Shown here in pieces: positions 8,247-17,517 of a stretch of 64,000 nucleotides of DNA. Source of the stretch: Halolamina sp. CBA1230. Lineage in GTDB: Archaea > Halobacteriota > Halobacteria > Halobacteriales > Haloferacaceae. Within the stretch, counting starts at the first letter, position 1. Each line of letters begins with the position of its first letter. The stretch lies in the NCBI RefSeq assembly GCF_002025255.2, contig NZ_CP054589.1:124001-188000 (forward strand), given 5' to 3'. A program made the position numbers and the translations under genes. The notes under the pieces are model-generated. The model was not told the origin of the DNA, made no database searches, and saw nothing but the letters and a program-made list of their open reading frames with translations.

Positions 8247-9923
8247 GTGGTCGCGACTCGCGAGTCTCGATGCAGTGTCTTTCGACGAATCGCACACAAA
8301 CAGCACGTCGAGTGGCCCGCATATGATTCGACGCCGCTGTACGATCGAACCTCGCTCGCTGGGTTGGAATCGGACGTTCAAGTCGTCTCGAGTGTCTGGT
8401 TTACGCACCCTGATCATGACTCACTCGAACAGTTCGTCTGCTCGATTCCTCTAGCCTACTTCCGCTTCGAGGTCCATGACCGCTACAGAAGGTCGACACG
8501 CTACGAGATGAATTCTCTCTTTCGCGTGTTCTTGCTGAAAGAACTCTACGGATGGAAGCACGAAACATCTCTCCTCGAATATCTCGGTAGCCACCCCGAA
8601 CTCTGCGAACGCCTAGAGTTGGGGACGGTCCCCGATCAATCGACACTATGGCGCACTTGGAACGAGCGCTTCACGCGAGATCTCCGCGAGACGGTCCAGA
8701 AAGCGGCTCGAACGATCCTCATCAAAGCGCAGAATGCGGATGTCGCCGTCCCGCGGGAACCAGTGCAAATCCTCCCATCTCGAGGCGACGACGGAGATAA
8801 ATCCGACCCAGACAGTCGGGCTATTCTCGACAAAGCTGAGACGATTACCGAGCACGTCAGTCGAGTCGTCTTTCCCGCGTTCTCGCTGAATCGTGGTGAG
8901 GGCTGTGAGATTCACGAAAACGCCTACTGGAGCTTACAGACCTATCTCGGGCTCCGGGAGAACTTGGCCGCCAACGAAGGCGCTCGCAGCTTCATACACG
9001 AGTCAACGCGGGAGCGAACACCACTCGGACATGTTCATCGTGATCACCTACGCGAGCTCTCGGTACCGAAGGTTCGCGAGATGTATCAACAGGCTCTCCG
9101 GCAACTCATTGACGAGCTCGCAGAGACGGAGACGTTCTTCCGCGCAGGAATCGTCGCGATCGACATCACCGAAGCCGATCCCTTCACGGGCGATAGAACG
9201 GGCCACGAGGACGAAATCATTGGGACGAAAGAGCAGACCGACGAGTACGCCTATCAGTGGGCCACAGTTCAGTTGGTCGGTAACGCTGTTCCAATGGTAC
9301 TGGATGCGCGACCAGTTCGGAAGGGCGAGAGTCGGAAAGAACTCGTCAAGGATCTACTCGACTCCGCGGAGAGCCTCGTTCATGTCGATAACGTGCTGAT
9401 GGACCGGGAGTTCGATAGCCAGCACGTCCTAGAGATGATCAGCCAGCGTGGGCTTTCCTACGTTGTTCCAAAGCGGATGCAGACGAGTGAGAAAGCGCAG
9501 GCCAAGCGGTTGCTCCGCCGTGATCAAGATCGGTATGAGACTGACCGGAAGCTCCACCTCGGGAAAAACGAGTGGCACGAGACGACGCTAATCTACCGTC
9601 GGAAGGAGAATTCCGAACACGACGATCATCGGCAGTACTCCGTTTTCATGGCAAATCGGGGCAGTGGCCACCTTACCGAGTACGGATATCGATGGGAAAT
9701 CGAGAGCGGCTACAAATCGATCAAGCGATTCATGGCCGCAACGACGTCCAAAGACTTCGGACTCCGTTTCTTCTACTTTGCGTTCGCCTGTCTGCTGTAC
9801 TCGATCTGGCGGGCGGTGGACCTGCTTGTACAGATCGAATTGACTGGTGAATACGAGCATTCGCCAATCGTGACAGCCGACAATACGCTGACGCTGCTAA
9901 AGAAGAAGACAGGAGTCGGGTAG
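8247..9923 (+). CDS. IS4-type DDE transposase
   Basis: 558 residues from a GTG start; an internal ATG further in is possible. The catalytic set is visible: Asp in GIVAIDITEADPF, Asp in NVLMDREFDS, and the IS4 signature Y-x2-R-x3-E-x6-K in YGYRWEIESGYKSIK, with the hydrophobic block FFYFAFACLLYSIW after it. It moves its own element by cut and paste. I could not find convincing terminal inverted repeats or a target duplication in the flanks (8016-8246, 9924-10080), so element ends are not given. The frame is intact, so it may be active. Confidence 0.85.
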   Translation: MVATRESRCSVFRRIAHKQHVEWPAYDSTPLYDRTSLAGLESDVQVVSSVWFTHPDHDSLEQFVCSIPLAYFRFEVHDRYRRSTRYEMNSLFRVFLLKELYGWKHETSLLEYLGSHPELCERLELGTVPDQSTLWRTWNERFTRDLRETVQKAARTILIKAQNADVAVPREPVQILPSRGDDGDKSDPDSRAILDKAETITEHVSRVVFPAFSLNRGEGCEIHENAYWSLQTYLGLRENLAANEGARSFIHESTRERTPLGHVHRDHLRELSVPKVREMYQQALRQLIDELAETETFFRAGIVAIDITEADPFTGDRTGHEDEIIGTKEQTDEYAYQWATVQLVGNAVPMVLDARPVRKGESRKELVKDLLDSAESLVHVDNVLMDREFDSQHVLEMISQRGLSYVVPKRMQTSEKAQAKRLLRRDQDRYETDRKLHLGKNEWHETTLIYRRKENSEHDDHRQYSVFMANRGSGHLTEYGYRWEIESGYKSIKRFMAATTSKDFGLRFFYFAFACLLYSIWRAVDLLVQIELTGEYEHSPIVTADNTLTLLKKKTGVG

Positions 9924-10460
9924 TAAGGTGCTCTGTTCGGGTTAGCGCACTATCTGAGTGGCTACACTGCTGGAAGTCTCGAAAATTCGCCCATACGGTT
10001 GGAAGTATGATAAGAATGGCCGCTTGGAAAGATATCTGAGGTAGTTTGCGCTGACCGTATCGGACAAATTCACGCATCACAGATCCGCTATACCCGGCGT
10101 AGTCTCAACTTCCAAGGACCAAGATTTTGTATAGCGATATACGGTATACGATTTCCTGTAGTGCGGAATTCCGGCGCTAAGAGACTTCAGTTCCTCGAAT
10201 TCTCCCGATGGCTCGAAAACAACAAGTGGTCCTGATTATGCCAATAATCACGACCAGTTTGAAGTACCCCGACGCCGTCGGTGAAGCACGAATGCTGCAA
10301 CCCCCTCACAACGGCGCTTCCCCCGGGTAGAGCCGACAAGACCGGGCTCCGAGTTTGCTCTGACTCTCCTCAGCCGGGGTCGAGGCGATGGCGAAGAAAC
10401 GCACTCGATATAGAACTAATGACCTCAACCTATATTAAGACAAAGCGCGAACGGTGTTGT
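9924..10460. promoter_or_regulatory. Gap with paired palindromes and a promoter
   Basis: No gene is seen. GTATA-GCGA-TATAC (10129-10142) is directly followed by a second small palindrome, GTATAC (10144-10149), a possible operator. A TATA-like TATATTAA (10431-10438) lies about 27 bases before the ATG at 10461, giving a leaderless promoter for the operon that follows. Confidence 0.45.
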
Positions 10461-11000
10461 ATGTCCGAAGACGAACCGAACTCCGAGGGCCTAATGGAAC
10501 GCCAAACCACGGGCGAAGACCGCGTGAGGATGACCGCCCGGCAGCTTTCGGAGCCTCAGACGGCCAACTGGATCGCCTCGGAAGCGGGCTGGTCACACGA
10601 GCCGACCAAACGCGTCCTCGATCGGCTCGTCGACGATGGCATCCTCCACCGTGACGAAAGCGGTACTCACACCACGTATTACCCAGATTATCGCCGCCAA
10701 GCGATGCAGGAGGCGATGCGGCTTCGAGACAGCGGGCACACTGTCGAGGAGCTTACGGACCGTCTCGCCGATATGAAGACGCAGATTCGCGACTGGGAGG
10801 GCGAATTCGGCGTCGAGTCACCGAATCAGCTTCGCGGAACGCTCGCTGACGAGTCCCTTGACGGTGACGAGGAAGACCGTCGCCGTGAGATTGCCCGCGA
10901 GTGGGAGCACCTTCAGCGTCGTATCCAGATCGTTGGCTTTGCCATCCGCGAATGGGACTTCCTCGCTCCGACGACAGAGTCTGCCGAGGCCAGCAGCTAA
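10461..11000 (+). CDS. Winged-helix regulator (DUF7342-like)
   Basis: 179 residues from ATG 10461, chosen because the TATA-like box is 27 bases upstream. Residues about 25-75 form a winged helix (TANWIASEAGWSHEPTKRVL, then a wing DGILHRDESGTHTTYY). Residues about 85-170 are charged and probably helical, for dimerisation. The layout matches the gene at 44210, and both resemble the haloarchaeal family I know as DUF7342. It heads a three-gene operon with the integrase, so it may control excision or integration. Confidence 0.7.
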   Translation: MSEDEPNSEGLMERQTTGEDRVRMTARQLSEPQTANWIASEAGWSHEPTKRVLDRLVDDGILHRDESGTHTTYYPDYRRQAMQEAMRLRDSGHTVEELTDRLADMKTQIRDWEGEFGVESPNQLRGTLADESLDGDEEDRRREIAREWEHLQRRIQIVGFAIREWDFLAPTTESAEASS

Positions 11001-11003
11001 CGG

Positions 11004-11462
11004 ATGTCGGTCCCGCATCCAGGTGGTGACCCGAACGCGAACCTCTACGCCCAATTGAAGCGGGACGTCCTCGACCGTGTCCCCCAGATCACGGCCGTCG
11101 AGTACGTTCCTGACGATATCGAGGCCAAGCAGCTGCGGGCGGTTTTTGATCCAGCCCGCCTTAATCCCCCAACGGGCCCTGATTCGCCGGAACTGACCGT
11201 CAAGTGGTATCGACAGGACCCTCACGACTGGTTCCGTATCAACTACACCGATCCGAACACGGGCTTTCACGCCGGCTGGCACCAGGACGAGGACCATCCC
11301 GATCTCGGACGGGCGCATTTCCAGTACTCTGCCGCCAATACGGAGGACCGCTGGGGGATCACATTTGAATACGAGACTCCTTCCCTGATCCTCTGGGAAA
11401 TCGTCGAAACGCTCTTCGAGGACGTCCGTCCGACTTACCAGTACGCGAACGAGGAACGATGA
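11004..11462 (+). CDS. Unknown protein in the integrase operon
   Basis: 152 residues with a mixed alpha/beta pattern. It starts 3 bases after the HTH gene and overlaps the integrase start by four bases (ATGA). Notable segments are LRAVFDPARLNPP, VKWYRQDPHDWFRINY and FHAGWHQDEDHPDLGRAHFQ, rich in Trp, Tyr and His. No catalytic motif is obvious. I know similar proteins only as haloarchaeal hypotheticals downstream of DUF7342-like genes. It might be an antitoxin- or toxin-like partner, or an accessory factor for recombination. Confidence 0.6.
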   Translation: MSVPHPGGDPNANLYAQLKRDVLDRVPQITAVEYVPDDIEAKQLRAVFDPARLNPPTGPDSPELTVKWYRQDPHDWFRINYTDPNTGFHAGWHQDEDHPDLGRAHFQYSAANTEDRWGITFEYETPSLILWEIVETLFEDVRPTYQYANEER

Positions 11463-12685
11463 CACCTCGAGAACGCACTAATCAGTCACTCGCGAGTTCC
11501 TTCGAGCGCTACCTCCAGGACAAGGGGAAAGGCCGCGGCGGCGACGGTGGGAACTATCGACGTAACGCTGCACGCGAGCTTGAACGGTTCGCCGAGTGGG
11601 CCGCCGGCGACCGCGGCGCCGACGACTGGACCGGGATCGTCTCCGACGACGTCGACCGCAAACCGACCTTCGACGATCTCGACGAACGCGTGTTCCGGGA
11701 GTACGCCCGACATCTCGGTGGAGATCGGGGACTCAAGCAGAACACGGTACAAACCTATTACCGCTATATCTCTGCCTGGTGTGGGTGGTGTGTCAACGAA
11801 GGGTATCTCGAGGCGCATTACGCGCAGCGGGCGAGTGCGATGGCGCCGTTACCGGAGGACGACGGCCGCAAGCCCGGCGACCAGCAGGCCTGGACGTCCG
11901 AACAGCGCCACGCCCTCACCCGCCACGTCGACGAACGGGCCCGCGACGCCGTCGAGACGTACACGACACTCCCGGAGGGTACTGACCCCCTCGACAAGCA
12001 GCGAGCACGCTACGCGGCGCTGAAGGCGGCTCGTGACCGGGCGCTGGTGTTCGTCTTGGCGTACACAGCTGTCCGCGTTGGAGAACTCCTCCGCGATCCG
12101 AACGACCCGCGCCGGCGCGGCGTCCGCTGGGAGGACCTCTCCCTTGACGACGGCAGTATGGACGTCTACCGGAAGAAACAGCAGTGGGACGCCGCGAGTC
12201 TCCCCGATCCAGTGATTTCTCCGCTGCGAAGCTATCGCCAGCTGATGGACCCGCCGACGGAGCAGTGGCCGGTGTTTCCGACGTTCGACCAACGGACGCT
12301 CGCAGAGCTCGTCCAGGATGACCTCGCCGATCGAGGGGAACGCCCAGAAGCAATCACTGAACGCCGTGCGGAGTACGCTCGCGACCTGCTGCTGGCGCTC
12401 GATGAGGACATTCGGCCTCCATCGATCACGACGGACGGCGCACGGTCGATTCTCCAACGGCTCTCAGAGGCTGCAGAGATCGACATCGACCATCCGAAAC
12501 ACGACTATCTCGCGCCCCACGGTGGTCGACGTGGAATGGGCGAGGTGCTAGTCCGCGCGTTCGGGTACACTGTTGCGGCTCGCTATCTCGATAACTCGGA
12601 GGAGATGGTTCGTGAACGGTATTCGCATATTGAAGCCGGTGAATTGGGTGATGTCGCAACTGAAGCACTCGAACAGATCGATTGA
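11459..12685 (+). CDS. Tyrosine recombinase (XerC/D-like integrase)
   Basis: 408 residues. The N-terminal core-binding domain (about 8-130) contains YYRYISAWCGWCVNEGYL. The catalytic domain follows (about 150-400): first Arg in YTAVRVGELL, box II HGGRRGMGEVL (H-x-x-R), and the nucleophile Tyr in MVRERYSHIEAG. All expected active-site residues are present, so it should be active in site-specific integration, excision or dimer resolution. It is translated from the same operon as the HTH gene. I could not identify an att site or tRNA target nearby. Confidence 0.9.
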   Translation: MTPRERTNQSLASSFERYLQDKGKGRGGDGGNYRRNAARELERFAEWAAGDRGADDWTGIVSDDVDRKPTFDDLDERVFREYARHLGGDRGLKQNTVQTYYRYISAWCGWCVNEGYLEAHYAQRASAMAPLPEDDGRKPGDQQAWTSEQRHALTRHVDERARDAVETYTTLPEGTDPLDKQRARYAALKAARDRALVFVLAYTAVRVGELLRDPNDPRRRGVRWEDLSLDDGSMDVYRKKQQWDAASLPDPVISPLRSYRQLMDPPTEQWPVFPTFDQRTLAELVQDDLADRGERPEAITERRAEYARDLLLALDEDIRPPSITTDGARSILQRLSEAAEIDIDHPKHDYLAPHGGRRGMGEVLVRAFGYTVAARYLDNSEEMVRERYSHIEAGELGDVATEALEQID

Positions 12686-12728
12686 CGCAAGCGTTTATAC
12701 GGGAGGAGAACCTAGATTAGGTTAACCA

Positions 12729-12833
12729 ATGAGCCTTGACCAAGCGGTTGACGAAGCGCTCGCGACGTACAATATGTCGCGCAGCGAAGAGGCCGAGGAA
12801 ACGGGCCGAACAGTCGCCACGCTTCAAGACTAG
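12729..12833 (+). CDS. 34-residue small protein, antitoxin-like
   Basis: ATG at 12729 to TAG at 12833 encodes a short acidic helical peptide (MSLDQAVDEALATYNMSRSE ...). Upstream are TTTATA (about 12692), GGGAGGAG and the palindrome GGTTAACC. It faces the Fic/Doc-like gene tail to tail, so it could be an antitoxin or its remnant. Its shortness keeps confidence low. Confidence 0.4.
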   Translation: MSLDQAVDEALATYNMSRSEEAEETGRTVATLQD

Positions 12834-12842
12834 TAGAACCGC

Positions 12843-13718
12843 TTAGTTGAGGTCTCGGATTTTTTCGGCGAATTCTGCTTTCGAGAGGCCAGACGTCTCT
12901 TTTAGCTCCGGATAGCCGGCACGTTCGACAGCCTCCTCAACAAACGTTACCCAGAGATCTTCGTGCTTCTCCGCGTAGGCGATTTTCGCCTCACTTGGGT
13001 ACATATCCAACTCGTATTCAGTCAGATCGATCTCGACTGCGTGTTTTCGCTCAAGCGTCCGCGCACCGAAGCTATACAGGTGCTTGAAGAGGACGTTCTT
13101 CCGTCGAACGGTCAACAGTCGCTTCGATTCGTTGATGTACTCGTTCACCCACTCTCGCCAGTCGTAGGATTCTGGATCGGTCTCTACAGAGGTTTCCGGC
13201 ATAGCGAAATCCGGATTCAGTCGCCGGAGGTAGAACTGAATCAGCGCAACAGCGGTTCGATGGTTGGCATTTGGAAGCGCGTGCTTGAGGATCAGGTTCG
13301 AGGCGAGTCGGCCCGCTACGTCTGTTGCTGATCCTTCCCACGACGTCCGGTCGAGAACGTCCGGCAGTGCATCGACGTCGATATTCTTGTACGCCTCAAC
13401 GGGAGTTCCCTCTTCTTCTTCGTTCTGAGCGATAAGTGCGCGGTAAATCTCGAGAAGACGAACGATGATGGTACTGTTGTCGGCACTCATCTCTGAGAGC
13501 GACTCGTTCAGGTTAAAATCAATCTCTTGAACAGGCCCACCGCCGACGCGGGATGTGTAGATGACGTAGAACGGTTCGTCGATATCGTATTTCTGGACCT
13601 TCACAGCGACGTCGTCGCCGTAGTCGACGATCTTCGAGACGATTTTGGCAGGAGCTGGATGGACGAAGTCAAGGGAGAACTGCTTGTCGCCGGGGTGGTG
13701 GTAGTAGACGTGGCCCAT
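12843..13718 (-). CDS. Fic/Doc-like protein with a variant motif
   Basis: 291 residues. Residues 146-156 read HALPNANHRTA, close to the Doc/Fic core HxFxNAN(K)RTA: His, the NAN turn and the Arg-Thr-Ala are kept, while Phe is replaced by Leu and Lys by His. Fic/Doc proteins attach AMP or phosphate to target proteins; Doc stops translation by modifying EF-Tu. The N-terminal about 90 residues and the C-terminal about 110 residues are unlike minimal Doc. It stands alone with no clear antitoxin except the small peptide at 12729. Activity with the altered motif is uncertain. Confidence 0.6.
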   Translation of the reverse strand: MGHVYYHHPGDKQFSLDFVHPAPAKIVSKIVDYGDDVAVKVQKYDIDEPFYVIYTSRVGGGPVQEIDFNLNESLSEMSADNSTIIVRLLEIYRALIAQNEEEEGTPVEAYKNIDVDALPDVLDRTSWEGSATDVAGRLASNLILKHALPNANHRTAVALIQFYLRRLNPDFAMPETSVETDPESYDWREWVNEYINESKRLLTVRRKNVLFKHLYSFGARTLERKHAVEIDLTEYELDMYPSEAKIAYAEKHEDLWVTFVEEAVERAGYPELKETSGLSKAEFAEKIRDLN

Positions 13719-13870
13719 CTGCGTGCGTATTACTACTCATCTGTGCTTCTTAATCAAGTTCACGAGCGAGATTCTCTTCGAAAAGTCGGTGGACTGCTTT
13801 TTTATACTGCTAAGCATGCCGAATACCTATTTCTCCAGTTATGGCCGTCCGTGGTCTGAATTCAGGTGTC

Positions 13871-13990
13871 TCATTCGTGCGTCTCTCGACGTTGTTCATG
13901 TTCATCGTGAGTCAGTTCTCCGCGGGCGTAGGCGAGAAGGGGCTCCTCGACGACGGAAACGGCGAGGTTGTAGAGCTCGAGTAAGCGAGC
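13871..13990 (-). pseudogene. C-terminal remnant of an unknown gene
   Basis: Leftward frame: ESARLLELYNLAVSVVEEPL, then LAYARGELTHDEHEQRRETH and E, then stop (TGA, 13871-13873). The composition is clearly coding, but a stop lies just upstream and no start exists. The upstream part is lost about 12 bases before the dyad at 14002, which suggests the dyad marks a junction. Confidence 0.4.
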
Positions 13991-14001
13991 TGATTCTCAT
14001 T

Positions 14002-14045
14002 CTTAACCAACAGATGCCCAACTTTCTCAGTGGATGTTGGTTAAG
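14002..14045. repeat. Long-spaced dyad, copy 1 (TTAACCAACA-N22-TGTTGGTTAA)
   Basis: Arms at 14003-14012 and 14035-14044 are perfect 10-mers, 11 with the flanking C/G pair, and the spacer is 22 bases. The same arms with the same or nearly the same spacing occur at 31911, 53814 and 62303. It lies between a truncated gene and the start of the secretion operon. Confidence 0.75.
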
Positions 14046-14192
14046 ACTTTTTCTACTAGGTCAACAAGTGATTTGGTTATAATTTATCGGATAAATTTGC
14101 ACCACTTGGCAGCCAGAAAGCATTTATTCCTCATCCAGCTACCGTGCCAATATGTACCGGGACTCAGCCGGTGCATACCCATACCCGCATGT

Positions 14193-14471
14193 ATGATTAC
14201 GAGGTCAGTCACCATCGAGGACATCGATGACCTGTACCTGATGTGGAACGACCACATCAACGCCTCCGCCCTCTATCGCCGCGCCCTCCGCGAGGAAATG
14301 GAAGTCCGCGGTGTTGACCCCGATGAGCTCCGCGACCTCCTCGAACGGGCCCGCGAGCAGGGCTACACCCTCGAAGAGATCGCAGAGGACACCAACCGAT
14401 TCGACGACCTCCAGTCGCTCGTCGAAGAGCAGCAGAACCAGCCAACGGCTGGAGACGCCACCGATGATTGA
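14193..14471 (+). CDS. Small helical protein at the head of the secretion operon
   Basis: 92 residues from ATG 14193, very acidic and helical (EEMEVRGVDPDELRDLLERA, then YTLEEIAEDTNRFDDLQSLV). No transmembrane segment is present. It lies seven bases before the VirB2-like gene, so it is probably cotranscribed. It could be a regulator or assembly factor. I do not recognise the family. Confidence 0.55.
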   Translation: MITRSVTIEDIDDLYLMWNDHINASALYRRALREEMEVRGVDPDELRDLLERAREQGYTLEEIAEDTNRFDDLQSLVEEQQNQPTAGDATDD

Positions 14472-14477
14472 CCCGCT

Positions 14478-14897
14478 ATGTCACAGGACCAGACTCCCTC
14501 CGACCCTGAGCGTAGCACTGACACCGAGTCACCGCTGACTGGGAAAATCCCTCGGCAGGCAGCGCTCACCATCGTCCTCCTGAGCCTGTTTGCCGTTCAA
14601 CCGGTTGCAGCCCAGAGTAACGCGGTCTGTAGCGCAGACAACCTCCCGAGTATGATTGAGGGGTTCTTCCAGCTGACCACCGCGCTGGGGATCGTCGGCC
14701 TCGCAATCGTTTGGCAGGCTGACTCCCTTATCGAGATGTTCACCCTCAATCCCGAGCAGAAGAAGGGGCTCAAGCGCCACAAGCGTTCGGCGATGAAGTC
14801 CGCGGTCGTCCTCGTCGTCCTCGGCCCGCTCTACACCGTCGCCGGGTCAATGATGGGCCTCCCGCTGGCGCAGTGCGTCGACCTCGTCCCCTGGTAA
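14478..14897 (+). CDS. VirB2/TrbC-like small membrane protein (pilin candidate)
   Basis: 139 residues. A cytoplasmic N-terminus is followed by a signal-like helix ending VAAQS (about 28-50), then two further hydrophobic helices (about 65-85 and 110-130) joined by a basic loop LNPEQKKGLKRHKRSAMK. A cleaved leader, two membrane helices and a positive loop are the plan of VirB2/TrbC pilins, and position at the start of a VirB6-VirB4-VirD4 operon agrees. No sequence identity to known pilins can be judged here, so the call is structural. Confidence 0.55.
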   Translation: MSQDQTPSDPERSTDTESPLTGKIPRQAALTIVLLSLFAVQPVAAQSNAVCSADNLPSMIEGFFQLTTALGIVGLAIVWQADSLIEMFTLNPEQKKGLKRHKRSAMKSAVVLVVLGPLYTVAGSMMGLPLAQCVDLVPW

Positions 14898-14924
14898 GCA
14901 CTCCACAGCACCGTTGCGAGCCCT

Positions 14925-16658
14925 ATGAACCACCGAGAGCTCTCCGTGCTCATGGCCGGCTTGCTCGCGACGAGCCTAGTCACGGGTATCGTCGCCGCTG
15001 ACCCGCCACGACCAGGTACGGAGGGGAATGGGCTCACGGAAAACGAGTCGGCAACGCTGTGGTCACGTGATGCGGACAACTACATCAGCCAAGAAGAGTA
15101 CCGCCAGCGCTACGGCGAGAACCGCTCCGCCGTCCATCAGGTCGCCAACGGGACGGACGTTACGTTCAAACGACCGCCGGCGACTGCGGCGACGTGGACG
15201 CGGAACGACTTTGAGGACCTCGACGCCGGCGGCCCAGATACGTCCGTGCATCCGCCGCACGCGGACCTTGAGGACGGCGTCTTCATCGAAGATGCTCACG
15301 CAACGATCTTCGCGGTCCAGCCCTCCACTCGTGGACACCTCGAGTCCGGTGAAACCCCACTCTATATCGCACCGAATGGGACGATGCGCGGGTTCGTTGA
15401 TTACCGCGTTCGCGTCCCCAACGGGAGTTCCTCCGGCAACACAACTATCTCATGGTCGCTCACGGAGCACGAGATCGAAGAAGTCCGGTTGAAGAAGGAC
15501 GGCGAGACCATCGCCGAGCGTGACGGAGCCCATACGCCTGTCCTCGACTACCAGATCGAGGACGACTGGAGTGCGAATCTCACGCTGGAAGCGGAGATTA
15601 GCGTCCGGCTGAAGAAAACCGTCAGGACCGACCTGGGTGACCGGACGGACGTCGACGTCACCTATCGGACGGAATCACACAACGTCTCCGATTCGATCGC
15701 CGTCGAGATCTACGACCTCTCGGCGTACCCCTACTACGCCGAGTATCCGAACGGCGACGCCGGCGTGGCCATCTTCCAGTCGCGGCCGTGGCAGGGGTAC
15801 ACGCTCACGGAGGACGGTGAGGCACGGGTCCGTGGCATCTGGCGGTTCTACACCGCTCGGAACACCAACTGGGACACGCTCGTCCGGTCGAATCGCACGG
15901 ATAGCGCCACCGTCGAGTCGGACGCGATTCCGGTGTACGTCCACGCCTATCCCTCGCGGATCGGGCCGCGTGCCGAGCCGGTTCGAGACGGGCCGGAACT
16001 CATCGAGACCTGGGGGACTGACCGCCCGTCTCCGGTCGGCACCATCGGTGAGAACATCAATATCGACATCGTCAACCAATCGTACACGACGACGTACGGC
16101 GTCGCCGTTCGAGCTGAGAACGTCGATCGAGAGGCGCTCCATGTTGCGGGAATCGTCCGGGGCGTGAATGCGTCAATCGTCGAGTCGGATGCCGGCTCCG
16201 AGCGACAACTCCACCGCAGCAATCTTACTGTTAAGGTTATCCAGCAGAATCAGTCGCAAGCGACGCTCAGGGTCGAACTGCGGGACAATCAAACTGGTGC
16301 GCCGATTGCGCTTGACGATCGCCGTCAGTATCCAATCGGCGGCACCACCCGGAACGGGTACATCACGGTCGCAGATCAGCGCGTCGAGACCAACGCCTCG
16401 GGGGTGGCGATCGTGACCATCGACGAACCGGGCATCTACACGGCTCGGTACCACTCTGGCTCGTGGCTCGGTCACGACCCGGCGTACGTGAGTGATACCG
16501 CGACGGCCCGCTGGCACCCTCTAGGAACGATCGACGGCTGGTTTGCGCTGGTGTTCGAGGTCGGCTGGCAGCTCCTGCCGTTCTTCGTGATGTTCTACGC
16601 TGGCAAGCGCCTCCTGCGGATGCTCGGTCCAGCAGACATCTTCCAACGCAATTCATGA
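14925..16658 (+). CDS. Large exported, C-terminally anchored protein
   Basis: 577 residues. It has an N-terminal signal peptide (LMAGLLATSLVTGIVAADPP), then about 500 residues of beta-rich, Asn-Xaa-Ser/Thr-rich extracellular sequence. One membrane helix lies near the end (ALVFEVGWQLLPFFVMFYAG, about 547-566), with a short basic tail. The many N-glycosylation sequons suggest a surface glycoprotein. Within the operon it is the best candidate for the outer part of the transfer apparatus or an adhesin. I do not recognise a named family. Confidence 0.65.
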   Translation: MNHRELSVLMAGLLATSLVTGIVAADPPRPGTEGNGLTENESATLWSRDADNYISQEEYRQRYGENRSAVHQVANGTDVTFKRPPATAATWTRNDFEDLDAGGPDTSVHPPHADLEDGVFIEDAHATIFAVQPSTRGHLESGETPLYIAPNGTMRGFVDYRVRVPNGSSSGNTTISWSLTEHEIEEVRLKKDGETIAERDGAHTPVLDYQIEDDWSANLTLEAEISVRLKKTVRTDLGDRTDVDVTYRTESHNVSDSIAVEIYDLSAYPYYAEYPNGDAGVAIFQSRPWQGYTLTEDGEARVRGIWRFYTARNTNWDTLVRSNRTDSATVESDAIPVYVHAYPSRIGPRAEPVRDGPELIETWGTDRPSPVGTIGENINIDIVNQSYTTTYGVAVRAENVDREALHVAGIVRGVNASIVESDAGSERQLHRSNLTVKVIQQNQSQATLRVELRDNQTGAPIALDDRRQYPIGGTTRNGYITVADQRVETNASGVAIVTIDEPGIYTARYHSGSWLGHDPAYVSDTATARWHPLGTIDGWFALVFEVGWQLLPFFVMFYAGKRLLRMLGPADIFQRNS

Positions 16659-17515
16659 CACGAGATACCCCACCCATCAGTAGGCGAACCGCCCTCCGAA
16701 CAGTCGCCGGCGCCGCACTCACAACCCTTGCTGGGTGTATGAATACAAATGAGAGCTCCGGAACACCCAGTAATGGGTCTCCATCTCAAAATGACCAAGG
16801 TCCACTTCAGCGCGTTGCTGTTGATGGGACAACGGTCGTGGTGGAACTCTCGGAAGACACCGATGTCAGCCAAGTCAATCTCATCCAGCCGAATGGAGAA
16901 TTGTTCGGTCAACGTGACGTAGCGACAGGAGCACAGCAGGTTTCGTTTGAGATTGGAACGTCATACGCTCCAGGCGAGTATCGCGTTCTCGCACTAGAGG
17001 GCGAAGAAACTGTGCAAGAGTCCGCTCTGTCCGTTCAGCCGAATCTTAGCATCGTGGAGATGGGGATCGGGAAGAATCAGCCTGAAAAGATGTGGAATAG
17101 CTCGAGTGATAAAATCTCAAAAGAGGCCTTCGTATCTGTTGAAAACCAAGGGAATGGCCCGGATGCGATCACGCAGCTCCTCTTTATTGGAGATGTTCCA
17201 TATCCCTCGGATGAGGAAGGGACGAACTATGATGAAAACGATGATGTCAGTGGCATATACGATCCAGAAGAAGATACAGAGGTTGACGAGGTAGTCATAG
17301 AACCGGGAGAGCAGCTCACACTGTACAGTTACCGTTCACCGTTTGCGTTCGTTCGAGGTGAGGGGACTTCGTGTGAGAGCGAAGAACAAACCGGGAGCTT
17401 CGAAGTCATTATAGAAACACGAGTGGGGACAAACCGAGTTTCCAATACTTACAGTATCCACTACTCCGCGTCAGAGGAATTCGATAATTGCGAGATTACG
17501 ATTAGTGAGGACTAA
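16655..17515 (+). CDS. Tat-type lipoprotein in the secretion operon
   Basis: 286 residues, overlapping the preceding gene by four bases. The signal is haloarchaeal Tat-lipoprotein: SRRTALRTVAGAALTTLAGC, with the lipobox Cys at about residue 28. A Ser/Gly/Asn-rich linker follows, then two beta-rich parts of the CARDB/Ig-like kind (EYRVLALEGEETVQESAL; AFVSVENQGNGPDAITQLLF). Its composition is more AT-rich than the neighbouring genes, so it may be a later addition. It probably sits on the outer face of the membrane. Confidence 0.65.
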   Translation: MTRDTPPISRRTALRTVAGAALTTLAGCMNTNESSGTPSNGSPSQNDQGPLQRVAVDGTTVVVELSEDTDVSQVNLIQPNGELFGQRDVATGAQQVSFEIGTSYAPGEYRVLALEGEETVQESALSVQPNLSIVEMGIGKNQPEKMWNSSSDKISKEAFVSVENQGNGPDAITQLLFIGDVPYPSDEEGTNYDENDDVSGIYDPEEDTEVDEVVIEPGEQLTLYSYRSPFAFVRGEGTSCESEEQTGSFEVIIETRVGTNRVSNTYSIHYSASEEFDNCEITISED

Positions 17516-17517
17516 CT

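Larger units (their letters stand above)
13719..14192. other. Gap before the secretion operon
   Basis: It contains AT-rich promoter-like DNA before 13718 (leftward) and before 14193 (rightward), a truncated leftward gene at 13871-13990 and the first TTAACCAACA dyad at 14002-14045. Nothing else could be assigned. Confidence 0.4.

Noticed and set aside
8100-10080. Terminal inverted repeats of the IS4-type element
   Set aside because: I compared the flanks by eye and found no convincing matched ends, so no element borders are given.
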